Below, piece by piece: positions 23,490-34,196 of a stretch of DNA of 64,000 nt. Numbering within the stretch: position 1 is the stretch's first letter; each line of letters opens with the position of its first letter. A program made the position numbers and the translations under genes. Under the pieces are notes generated by a model. The model saw nothing but the letters and a program-made list of their open reading frames with translations, was not told the origin of the DNA and did not search any database. Origin of the DNA: Morinoia aosen (taxonomy: Eukaryota; Arthropoda; Malacostraca; Amphipoda; Talitridae); assembly GCA_030386875.1 (NCBI GenBank), contig CM059558.1, positions 4,535,501 through 4,599,500 on the forward strand, read 5' to 3'.

Positions 23490-23938
23490 CACAACACCTG
23501 CTGACGCAGTAACTAGTGGCAGACAACACCTGCAGACGCAGTAACTAGTGGCAGTCAACACCTGCAGACGCAGTAACTAGTGGCAGACAATACCTGCAGA
23601 CGCAGTAACTAGCGGCAGACAACAACGCCTGCAGACGCAGTAACTAGTGGCAGACAACAACACCTGCAGACGCAGTAACTAGGGGCAGACAACAACACCT
23701 GCAGACGCAGTAACTAGTGACAGACAACAACACCTGAAGACGCAGTAACTAGTGGCAGACAACAACACCTGCAGACGCAGTAACCAGTGGCAGACAACAA
23801 CACCTGCACACGCAGGAACTAGTGGCAGACAACAACACCTGCAGACGCAGTAACTAGTGGCAGACAGCAACACCTGCAGACGCAGTAACTAGAGGCAGTC
23901 AACAACACCTGCAGACGCAGTAACTAGTGGCAGACAAC
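23490..23938 (-). repeat. A32 tandem array, about 13 units (-)
   Basis: Minus-oriented units; the 35-bp form (GACAACAACACC) predominates, unlike the partner array at 21662 where the 32-bp form predominates. It ends abruptly at AACACCAACAGCTCAGG. Confidence 0.95.
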
Positions 23939-23944
23939 ACCAAC

Positions 23945-25380
23945 AGCTCAGGACACACCAACACACACGCTACACTCCCCCCTCGCTGTAGCGCGTGTGA
24001 ACTGATTTTTGATTAGCCGACATCGGCTTGCAAAATTGACTTTGCTATATTTGCTATATTTAAAAATTTTCGAAGTTGATGTCAAATAAAATCAAGACGA
24101 CATCGTTCAAATTTGACGTAGTTCAATTTAGGAAACTTTTTTCACATTCAATTCACGACTCAAAAAACTTATTATCTCAAAAATCGAATCAAAATCTGTT
24201 GTACTAAATTGCTTGTTTATTTTTGAAAATTTCAGCTATGTGATACTGAAATTAGTCATACAACGTCGAGAAAACTGTTTCACGTTTTCGAAGGCTAACT
24301 ATGGAAATTTATTTTGCGCATCGAATATGATATCTGAAGTTACTATTTTTCTCCTCTCAACGCCCGTCATTTCGCTCTATCATGATTAGTGTTATTATCA
24401 TTGTATTTTTTGTGTCATTGTAATACATGAACACATGTTTAGGAAATCCACTACGCCCAATTTCCCGTCTTAGGCTCACCAACCTCCTGTTTAGGTGCAC
24501 CGGTCTCAGGAAGACCTATAACGCGATGCAAAATATTATGTTGTTGGCTAGGGCAACTGAAAGGAAGGAATTTTTGGGAAAATTTGTGTACATTGCTACT
24601 GATGATAGTAATTGTTTAATGGTTAATTACGCGATGATATTAAAGGCTGGAGTAAAAACAGTAACGCATTATAATAGATATACAAAGTGACATTAGCAAC
24701 AACAACAACAACAAAACAGTCAAGACATCAACATTCCACACAACGGAACACAAGTCAACACGAAAGCTTCCTTCCATTCAATAACAACACAGATGAACAC
24801 ACAGCCAACTCACTCACTCTGAAAAATAGTAGAGTTGCTCTCGTGGGTTTTTGTCAGTTAACTGACCAAATTTCGTTGCAATTAAGTGACAATAAAAAAT
24901 TTATATCTTTAGAATTGAAATATTTTAAATGTGTTATACTCAGTTTTAAACGCTGTAAAAAACACTATAAAAAATACTATAACGCTAAAATAAAAACACT
25001 ATAACACCAATAGTGAAATCTGAAATGTGTTTTACATAGTTATTTTTAATAAATAAAGTTTTAAATAATCACTGAGTACATTAAAAACCCCTAATTTTTG
25101 TCTGATGAATGAAAATCCAGTTTTCTTACCTATTGTCAAATGATGCTTTTGTTACAGTATGAATTATTAAATCGTACAATTTGTTTATAATTCTGCATCC
25201 AAACTTGGCAGTGAAGTAGAAGAAAGGTTACAGCGATGGTGTTGGAAAACTGAGGGACTTTCACTTAGTCACGTGTGTGCATCTCTCAGACGGCGTTTGC
25301 ATAAATTTATCAAAAGTTAGATGTTTACACAGAAAGTTGCGTTCATTGCAGGCATTCATGTTACATTACGTTACAAATGT
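23945..25380. other. Right-arm-specific segment, about 1.4 kb, unclassified
   Basis: This segment separates the A32 array from the resumption of arm homology at about 25380 (CTTTGGTTGGTCGAAATATTATCGG). In the left arm the A32 array directly abuts that homology. An 87-codon plus frame (24427-24690) and the following 105-codon frame have no recognised motif. (ACA)n-rich sequence occurs at about 24695-24715. Possibly an insertion, with ends not defined. Confidence 0.45.
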
Positions 25381-26609
25381 GGTGATAGTCTCCTTTGGTT
25401 GGTCGAAATATTATCGGAGTGGTCAACTTTCACTGAGGGAATATCGATAGTTCACTTCTCATCAATTACTGTGTAATAAAACGCCAGGTGCCTCCTTCAA
25501 TTGTTAATACATGTATTTATATGTTTTTAGTGCGTAATTTCTCTTTTGTAATTACAATGAGAATGTCAATGAACGCATTACTTGGATGATCCAACTCTTT
25601 TTCACGCTCCTAAAGGGTGCTTAATGACCGTATCTGCGATACGGATTCCTCTAGGGCACATGTGAAAAAATATTTTAATCACAGGTACAACTAGGAAATG
25701 TATATATCTGGCGTCATCCACATCTGCAAGCTTAATTTTAGAAAAATTTTGAATCCCACCATTATTGACGGCTGTGTTTTCTAGTGTATATTATTCCTCA
25801 GGTAAGCACAGTCTTATTACCTTAAATTATATTTTTTTTGCTCCATTTTCTTTCACAAAATTGATCCATCAATTCCCACATTGCCGAATCGAAAGTCTTA
25901 GACACAAGGTATGTGCAATGAAGCAGAGTATTAGCACGGAATTTGACACATCCCTAATAACTATAACTGAAACAGTTCGTACCAAGACCAGTAAACGTTG
26001 GCTTCCTGAAGACCGAGGTAATGAGCCTGGAGGTGGACGTTGTCACGAGTATATCTAATGGCGGAATTTGCCCATTTAGCTCTACTTTTATTCTAAATTT
26101 TATATAGGACGAGATTGCTCTATTTCTACAGTAAATGTAATATTTGGAGGATATGTATCGATATATTCGTTAAAACAAGCAGCTCCATGTTCCGAGCGAC
26201 ACGAAACAAACGCATTTTCCAGATATCTACGCTGCATATCAACACATCGCTCTTACATCCGTGGGTCATCGCCAATACGGAAGCGGTAACTGCAGGCCAG
26301 GCATGATCTCAAACAAAGCAAATGCTTACGTAAATAAAGCCTGTGTGTCGAGTACTATGCACACGCCGTGTTTGCAGAATGTCTTTTGTAACCGTAAATT
26401 GTAATAAAGAGCTGAGAACTATCATTAGTTTCTGATTATTCCAATTGTATTCAGCGTATTGTTCGTATTGCCTGCGGTTATGTGAAGCTTTTTTGTTTAT
26501 TAAACGCATTAGTTGCGCAGAGAGCTCTGGTGGGCTAGAAAGAACTAGGGAGGGTTGGTAGAAGCGTGTCTATTGTAGCGTAAAGCAGCTTGTTTATATT
26601 AGGATAAAT

Positions 26610-27365
26610 CAACATGTCTACTGTAGCACAAATCAACATGTCTACTGTAGCACAAATCAGCATGTCTACTGTAGCAAAAATCAACATGTCTACTGTAGCA
26701 CTAATCAACATGTCTACTGTAGCACAAATCAACATGTCTACTGTAGTACAAATCAACATGTCTACTGTAGCACAAATCAACATGTCTACTGTAGCACAAA
26801 TCAGCATGTCTACTGTAGCACAAATGAACAAGTCTACTGTAGCACTAATCAACATGTCTACTGTAGCACAAATCGACATGTCTACTGTAGCACAAATCAA
26901 CATGTCTACTGTAGCACAAATCAACATGTCTACTGTAGCCCAAATCAACATGTCTACTGTAGCACAAATCAACATGTCTACTGTAGCACAAATCAACAAG
27001 TCTACTGTAGCACTAATCAACATGTCTACAGTAGCACAAATCAACATGCCTACTGTAGCACAAATCAACATGTCTACTTTAGCACAAATCAACATGTCTA
27101 CAGTAGCTCACAAATCAACAAGTCTACAGTAGCACAAATCAACATGTCTACAGTAGCACAAATCAACATGTCTACTGTAGCACAAATCAACATGTCTACA
27201 GTAGCACAAATCAACAAGTCTACAGTAGCACAAATCAACATGTCTACAGTAGCACAAATCAACATATCTACAGTAGCACAAAGCAGCATGTCTACAGTAG
27301 CACAAATCAACATATCTACAGTAGCACAAAGCAGCATGTCTACAGTAGCACAAATCAACATGCCT
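26610..27365. repeat. A24 tandem array, about 31 units
   Basis: A 24-bp unit (TCTACTGTAGCACAAATCAA plus CATG). TCTACTGTAGCA changes to TCTACAGTAGCA in the right third, showing block-wise replacement; CTACAGTAG is a palindrome. Because 24 is divisible by 3, both strands stay open (MSTVAQIN repeats on +, LICATVDM repeats on -); these are not taken as genes. The array is almost absent in the opposite arm. Confidence 0.97.
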
Positions 27366-27519
27366 GCAGAAGTTCACATCCACAAAACAATCCAACACAA
27401 CCAAAGCTCGCCCACAATTCCCCCACCGCAGGGATGCTCTGAGAGACGCCCACACTTGGACGTTGGCGCGTTTCTCCGGCATAGGTTCCGTTGAGAAAGT
27501 GGCCTTTGATGGCTCCAAA

Positions 27520-28405
27520 AGTTAATTCGTTGTTTCTGAGTGTAAATGATAATCCCCAAATTAACTGCACGACGTTAACTGTTCTAAAATATCTAGTGTC
27601 CTAAATTATAACAAATGAATTTATATCAGTTGCAATGAAGCATGGAAATTAATTTTCGAATTCTCAGTGTGTACTTGATTACCAATTTGTTTCCCGAAAT
27701 TTGCCTTTATTTTCGTTTAAAACAGTTTTTCATACATGTATGTTGATATATTCAAAATTTGTTTTTTACGGTAACTGCAATATTTAAAAAACGTAACATT
27801 TTCACCATATATGTTTCTATGGAATAGAAATATTTTTCACGTTAGAGCCCCATCGACGTATTGAGTGTTTTTTGCTGTGGCCACTATCGTTACTTCTGTG
27901 TATGATCTAATGCATATCTATTTATTGAATTGTCATTACTGGTTGTCCACGTACTAGGTAACGATTTCACACTTATTCTCAAAACCATACTGATGATTAG
28001 AAAAATGAAAATACCTACAATAATTGTAATGCAAACTTCAGTTTAGGCTTCCATTTCGATTTTCCTGTCTTTCCAAGAGCCGTTCAATAATTTTGCTCGC
28101 TGTCGACATCACAGAACGATACGCTGCCTAACCTAAACCTACCCACCCAAAACTTGGCCAGGCTCTGACCGGTCCCCTGAACTACAACTTCTAACTTGCA
28201 TTGTATGGTCGCTAGTATATATTACCACATTAATTTATGAGTACTAAGTTCTAGCCCAGTGGCAGATTAGGTTCTATTTTCAATAATTACCGTGAAAACA
28301 AATACGAGCATTTGACTGAATAATACTGATCGCAAAAATAGAAAAGTTAACACTGATGGTAATGAAATAAAATAAGTTCTTCTAATAAATAAGTAAAATA
28401 AACTA
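27520..28405. repeat. Outer part of the right giant arm
   Basis: Non-coding sequence matching 16350-17540 inverted. Clear islands are GAGCCCCATCGACGTATTGAG, CTGTCGACATCACAGAACG (trimmed) and CACTGATGGTAATGAAATAA. The spacing between islands differs because of indels. Homology ends near AACTACTTTAG (about 28400). Confidence 0.8.
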
Positions 28406-28510
28406 CTTTAGCTGGTCACAAGGTTGAAAAACACTTGGGATTTGTTGAGGCCATCACACTTATGTATTTTAAGTTTTTGTAGCTTGTAACATGTCAATGG
28501 CATTAAAGTA

Positions 28511-28815
28511 AACCACTTTTCTGCAACCACTCTCCATCACATATTAGTATTTAATGAGTTATAGCGGTAGGTTAGTTACCGAAATACAATCCTTTCAAGT
28601 CGGAAAAATAGTTGCGTTTTCTTTCATTGAAATTTTTAAAAGGTAGACTCCGATAGAGTCTCTGTTCCGACAGCTCTACTGCGCTCGAGTGGTCGTTTGG
28701 GTGCGTGATGTTGGGTTGGGTTAGGTTGGATTAGTTGAGTTACGTTACGTCCTTGCTATAACTCGTTAAATAACATCTGCGACGAAAATGCATGGAAGAA
28801 AAGTTGTTTATTCAG
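28511..28815. mobile_element. Possible MITE with diverged inverted ends
   Basis: TATTTAATGAGTTATAGC (28548-28565) faces its complement GCTATAACTCGTTAAATA (about 28756-28773), with weaker inverted similarity extending ~40 bases outwards. Between them lies GTTGGGTTGGGTTAGGTTGG, a motif common in insect genomes. Boundaries are uncertain. Confidence 0.5.
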
Positions 28816-29087
28816 ATTTCATTAGCTTTAGAAAAAAAATTGAAAATCGATTAGTTTGCTGTCCTCAACTATACCGAACATTCAAAAAAATGAATTAGTG
28901 CAATAATTATTCATGAACTATACAATAAAAGTTACATTACGAAAGAACAAATTTATTTTCTTCCATTTGTAGAAATAAACAAGTAATTTATATTCTTTTT
29001 GTTTCTAGGAATCGGGTGTTGATCAAATTTGTTTAATTCATCATATAAATTGTTCACACTAATTACTTTTTGTAACTGTGTAGTGGG

Positions 29088-29723
29088 CAGCTGCCACTAG
29101 TTACTGCGTCTGCAGGTGTTGTCTGCCACTAGTTACTGCGTCTGCAGGTGTCGTTGTCTGCCACTAGTTACTGCGTCTGCAGGTGTTGTCTGCCACTAGT
29201 TACTGCGTCTGCAGGTGTCGTTGTCTGCCACTAGTTACTGCGTCTGCAGCTGTTGTTGTCTGCCACTAGTTACTGCGTCTGCAGGTGTTGTCTGCCACTA
29301 GTTACTGCGTCTGCAGGTGTTGTCTGCCACTAGCTACTGCGTCTGCAGGTGTTGTCTGCCACTAGTTACTGCGGCTGCAGGTGTTGTGTGCCACTAATTA
29401 CTGCGTCCGCAGGTGTTGTTGTCTGCCACTAGTTACTGCGTCTGCAGGTGTTGTGTGCCACTAATTACTGCGTCTGCAGGTGTTGTTGTCTGCCACTAGT
29501 TACTGCGTCTGCAGGTGTTTTTGTCTGTCACTAGTTACTGCGTCTGCAGGTGTTGTTGTCTGCCACTAGTTACTGCGTCTGCAGGTGTTGTCTGCCACTA
29601 GTTACTGCGTCTGCAGATGTTGTTGTCTGCCACTAGCTACTGCGTCTGCAGGTGTTGTCTGCCACTAGTTACTGCGTCTGCAGGTGTTGTCTGCCACTAG
29701 TTACTGCGTCTGCAGGTGTTGTG
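29088..29723 (+). repeat. A32 tandem array, about 19 units (+)
   Basis: Mixture of 32- and 35-bp units; variants include GGTGTCGTTGTC and GTGTGCCACTAATTACTG, each repeated in separated units. It ends at GTGTTCACGTCAGC. Confidence 0.95.
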
Positions 29724-30723
29724 TTCACGTCAGCTGTACCATAGATGTCAGCCAACAATTATCCCCACCATCTCCGGCCCAAACGTCTTATTTATCATGG
29801 CTAAGCGATGCAATTTGGAACATTCAGGCAGTAAGATGTGCAGGAAAATGGCGGCGTGCTGGCAGAAACTAATCACAGGTTGGTGTTCAGGAAGTCAAAC
29901 AGCTCAACCAATAGCCTTACTCAACCAAACAGCTCTCATGCACCTCGTACCTCGTCGTATGTATAGAAAACATCAACTATCCCACCTTTTCCACGCTATG
30001 CGATACGCTGTAAGGAGAGACAATTGTCGGTAAAGATATTTAGTGTCCGAGCTGGGCACATTTCATGGGTGAATAGATAATTGGTTTCGTCCCCGTAAAT
30101 TTATCTATGTGAATTTGACAGGTGGAAATATTGGACATGTTATTGCAAAACATCAGCAGAATTAAAAATTCGATGTATAACAAGTTCCAATATATTAAGC
30201 TTTGTTTGCAATTTTCATCGAATTTTAGCATTAACCCATTAAGGACGAAAATTATTGTGGCAAGATATTGATAATTTTTCTGTAGGAATTTGTTAGTTAG
30301 GGCCTTTTTTATAATGTCAAACTATAAAAATGGGAAAAATTTAATGGGAACCATGATTTTTTGACTGACAGGAAATCCTGCCACTCGTCTATAAATACAT
30401 GGATTTCATTGGAGTCCACATTTCCATTCAAATAACTTCAAAATGTATGTGTGTACATTAAATTAAAACAAAAAGGATTGAGCATGATGTATTTACCCAT
30501 GTATTTTTTAGTCTAGGTAATGATATTCGATAATTCGATAAAAAATAATATTCAAATTTATATAATTTACAAAATAAATACGTTCGGTGAAAATGTGTGC
30601 CTTTATCACAAGGGTAGAATAACTATAGAAGCACACCCGTTTGTGAAAAAAAAAACATTTGAGACTAAAACTATGCAACAAAATGCTAGCATTTAGACAA
30701 ATATAACCCTTCAATATATATAA

Positions 30724-30939
30724 TCTATACTATAATAAGAGCCCCGTCCGTCCGTCCGTCCGAAGCCAGCCTGCAGTGTGTGATGAGCTATCTGTGATAC
30801 AAGCTCCAGCCCTAAATATTTTGACGGGCCGTGTTCACGCGGCCTCATCAACTCTCGGGAGAGTGAATTTTTTAATTTCTTGCGGCATTTCTCTCATTTC
30901 GCCCTCTTTTTTATTTCAAATAAAGGGGGGGTGGGCTAG
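30724..30939 (+). mobile_element. Short non-autonomous Helitron-like element, 216 bp
   Basis: Starts TCTATACTATAATAAGAG, preceded by A, and ends GTGGGCTAG, followed by T. TC...CTAG ends inserted between A and T are the Helitron rule. A T-rich/A-G-rich imperfect hairpin (CCCTCTTTTTTATTT with AAATAAAGGGGGG) lies about 5-10 bases before the CTAG end, as expected. (CCGT)n occurs near the 5' end. No Rep/helicase coding. It is third-level nesting within piggyBac within foldback B. Confidence 0.75.
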
Positions 30940-31099
30940 TAATATAATAATGAGTTACTTTATAAGAATATATTTATAATAATTTCCATGTCTAGATAGA
31001 TAATACTAAAGCTTTGAATATAAAAAGTGCCTAGGATATACAAAAAGTAGTTAATGCTTTCCTATATAATAGATCACATGTTTTCATTCTTTTCAACTC

Positions 31100-32818
31100 A
31101 TTTTGTGAGGAGGGCTCCATGCATTCGGGGTGAAGAGGGATGTCACACATTTTACACACGAAGATTGCTCTAGAGGAGCATTTCAGACGTTGAGCATTGG
31201 GGTTTCCCCTTCATTGTCCAACTGAGCTGCGTTGAACCCAACGCTCGATAGGCCGGACCTTTCGACAGCTCTTTTGGACCAGGCCTTTCCTTTTGGGTGC
31301 CAAATTTTGTCCTTATGGTGATTGACACATGATGGGTAAATTCAAGCAGTGAGATGTATTATTTCTCTTTGTAAAGTCTCCATGAACAAACCGTTTGTGC
31401 ATTGACGCTAAAATCAAAAATAGGCCACCATCATTTTTTGGATCGAATCCTTATTCTGTATGAGAATACCGCTTGATCGAAGAGATCTACACCTCCCAGG
31501 AATTTGTTATAACTTCTGATCGAATGAGGCATGTCCACAGTTATGTGTTACTTTCCAGCCTTATCCCACTTGGAGGCCTCCTGAAGGGGATGATTTTTGA
31601 ACATGTCTGAAGCGACCTTCACGGGCTTATTATCCTTCCACTTCACCACAGATACGTTTTCAGTGGAGGCTTCCTCCATATTGCCACGAAGCTTCTTTAT
31701 TGTTGGCCTTCGTCATCAGTGGGGCCTTTTGCTACCTATCTTCTCTCAAAGTCCTCGTCGCCCCAATCTTCACTTTCGATGGTTCTTTCAGCAGAGGAAT
31801 GTTAGCGAACTGTTTACCAAAAACCGCATGCTGCCCTGGCCGTAATTTCAATTGATGAACCATCTCGAATACTACATTTGGGCCATGGCCAAAGCCTGCA
31901 CCAGGAATCCTGGTGTGAATGCCGCAATACGGCTCTACATGCAGTAGAGAGCCATCAGCTGAGAAGGCAGCCCACAGTTTGAAGCAAAACCGTATAGGTT
32001 TTCCTTTGGTATAGTGCTTATCACCATGTTTACCATAATAGGGGATCATCACTTCAACTATACTTGAATATTCCGGGATTTCCTCAAATTTAAAAACTTT
32101 ATTCAAGTGTTCAAACATGGACCGGACCTTATAAATTCGATTATCATTGATTGCCCTGCTGTCAGAAAATTGAAATATACGCATTGTTTGTTCAAATGTA
32201 TCCCTCCTCTTTGGTCTGCAGGCAAGTTTGTCGTACTCTGAGAGTAATAGGACTGCCAAGAATATCCCCTGGCTTTCAGAAGTTGTACATTCTGAAGAAA
32301 GAGACTTTTGCATGGCACAAACCTTACTTTGATGACAAATCTTTTCAATAAATTCTTCTGTCCAAGATTTGTTCAGGCTTGAACAGCATTTGTTCTCACT
32401 AGGTTTTTAAAGGAACATTTTTCAAAATCAGGATTTTCATCAGCAGATTTATTTTGCGTAATTTTTTCCATGCAGGGAGAGATTTCTTTTGTGATGATTT
32501 TGTTCTTTTTGATGTCTTTGGCGCATTGGCAACTTCATTTTCTGTGACGTTTTCTATTTCTGTCTCATTATCATTGTCCATGGTGAGCACGTTAGTGAGT
32601 AGAATTAGACAGGGAAGATGATAAAGGTTGCAAGTCACCTCACAGTCGGTGTCGTCAGAATCACAATCCGTAATTGCGTTAGGATCCTCAAGCGCAGAAA
32701 CAATACTAATAACGACACCTGTTTCACTGTCACTATCATGGTCCTCACTTTTCAATAAAAGATCAAGGATTTGATTGTCGATGAGCCTGTTGAGGGTAGA
32801 ATATATGTTTATAAGCAA
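31100..32818 (-). pseudogene. piggyBac-like transposase pseudogene
   Basis: Minus strand. An acidic N-terminal frame (32818-32399, 139 codons, rich in D/E, then KRTKSSQKKS) is followed by a second frame (32313-31732, 193 codons) with family hallmarks: RRDTFEQTMRIFQFSDSRA, then MIPYYGKHGDKHYTKGKP and FCFKLWAAFSADGSLL. Further decayed pieces downstream include SVVKWKDNKPVKVASDM, a stop, then SYNKFLGGVDLFDQAV and a cysteine-containing tail with stops. The position that normally holds the first catalytic Asp (the DE before the M-P-x-x-G motif) reads VE (residue 86 of the 193-codon frame). With the frame breaks, this indicates an inactive copy. piggyBac transposases normally have about 550-600 residues and cut and paste at TTAA. 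Confidence 0.88.
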
Positions 32819-34196
32819 TTAATCCATTTACATAATTATATATTTAGTATTATTGATATAAGAAACATTTTCATCATATAAAGGCAGAATTCATGTATTT
32901 GATGACGAGTGGCAGGATATCCTGCCACTTCACTTTATTTGTTTTATAATTAAAATTTCGTGCCATAAATTTAAAAAATACAATAATAAGCACATTCTAA
33001 CACTATTCAAGAGTAGTTTGAGCTATAACAAGCTAATATTTTGTTTACTGTAATCTATGTACACACCATTGTTTGCGCGCCATTGCAGGCTGACCTGAGC
33101 TGCACCTCACTCGGCTCTGTTCAGACTGCTGCTGAAGGTGGTGGCCAAGCGCTAGACTTGTGAAAATTGAAATGTAGCTAACTGAACCTAACCAAAACAC
33201 AACTGAACCAAAACTTAGCTAACTTTCTGAAGATTGTAATTTTAAATGAATTTTTTATTACATGGCAGGATTTCCTGCCACTCGGCTTTAATGGGTTAAT
33301 TCACATAAAATTTGAGAAACCTTTTTTCCGCTGCTCATGGTTTACTATATTATTTTAGTGTTGAGTTACTATAGGTTTCAATTCCACTGATGTCGTGTTG
33401 ATGTTGAATGGATTTAATAAAACATTAGTGAAGAACTACTCCATATGAATTTTGATGGCTCAATTTTAAAATAATTTAGTTAGGCATGAAATTTAAAATT
33501 TTCGAAACGATTTGTGTGAAATAATTATGAAATATGATAGAAAATGAAACCGAGTAACAATTTCCTAAAACTTGTAATAGACTGAATTTTCAACTATGGA
33601 GATGTTTTACATTCACATGAAAGAAGTATATCCAGTTGTCGAATTCATACTGCAAAATTGAGCTGGACCACCGCAAATTCTAGAAGGGTTATTTGACGCT
33701 ATTTTGTGTAGTTATACTAACTTTAGAGCCTGCAGCGGCTCCTTCAGATGCAGGTCTGTAAACGGAATTGGACGGTTGGTTCATTTACCATGATCATCTA
33801 TGATCAAAGTTAATATCCTCTATAGAAACCTGGTGACTTGAGTTAGGCGATAGGTGAGAACTCGACTTCCTAAACACAAACCGTTTGTCAGTGTCTGCTA
33901 CCACGCCGCCATGTTCCTATGCAGCTTAATGCCTGATTATTCAAAATTGCATCGCTTGCCCAGTTTTATTCATTGCTCAGCTCTCGAAAAATACATCAAA
34001 TAATTAATTATTGAATAATTTATATAAAATAAGCTAACTTGCAGTAGCTGCTGCTCCCTAAATCAATGCGTTTAACGGAAGTGGCTTTCCTGCAAAAATT
34101 AGTGAACATCTCTGGGTCACTAGCCGTAGGTATATAATGTGACATGTTAGCTGATGGTGGTGGGGATACTGTTGGTTGACCGTAGTACAGGTGCCG

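Larger units (their letters stand above)
21662..23940. mobile_element. Foldback-type element B, intact copy (2.28 kb)
   Basis: An A32 array (+) at 21662-22165, inner segment, ~1-kb core, inverted inner segment, and an A32 array (-) at 23490-23938. The whole core is found again, reverse complemented and split by a piggyBac element, at 29088-35333. For example GCATCGATTGAGGGAGCAGC here matches the complement of TGCTCCCTAAATCAATGCG near 34054. The two copies therefore define the element: arrays at the ends, no transposase. Confidence 0.8.
16340..28410. mobile_element. Giant imperfect palindrome with kilobase-scale inverted arms
   Basis: The left arm, reading rightward from about 16350 to 21660, matches the right arm read leftward from about 28405 to 25380 in the same order. 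Landmarks include TTATTTCATTACCATCAGTG; GGTGGGTAGGTTTAGG with TGTCGACAGCGAGCGA; the spot CGATGGGGCTC; an A24 array zone; GCCTGCCGTTACCGCTTCC-like sequence; and CAGTAAACG with AACTGTTTCAGT. The centre holds a foldback element bounded by A32 arrays. Arms differ by private insertions: left 16535-16777, 18333-19940 and ~19999-21122; right ~23945-25380 and the expanded A24 array. No transposase was found. Whether it moved as one unit or arose by inverted duplication is unresolved. Confidence 0.8.
30235..33295 (-). mobile_element. piggyBac-family element, 3061 bp, defective
   Basis: Flanked by TTAA on both sides (30231-30234 and 33296-33299). Terminal repeats are CCCATTAAGGACGA on the left and CCCATTAAAGCCGA on the right (two differences in 14). 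Subterminal palindromes built from GGCAGGAT and its complement occur at about 30366-30386, 32905-32927 and 33263-33282. It carries a decayed minus-strand transposase. It sits inside foldback element B and itself hosts a Helitron-like insertion at 30724-30939. Confidence 0.9.

Noticed and set aside
23679..23873. Cysteine-rich frames in A32 arrays (also 29684-29872, 34058-34336, 38095-38699)
   Set aside because: They are artefacts of the 32-bp unit, occurring wherever the array does, in whatever phase lacks stops.
26535..27518. MSTVAQIN / LICATVDM repeat proteins on both strands
   Set aside because: The 24-bp array keeps one phase open on each strand. Composition is that of the unit and flanks show no gene structure.
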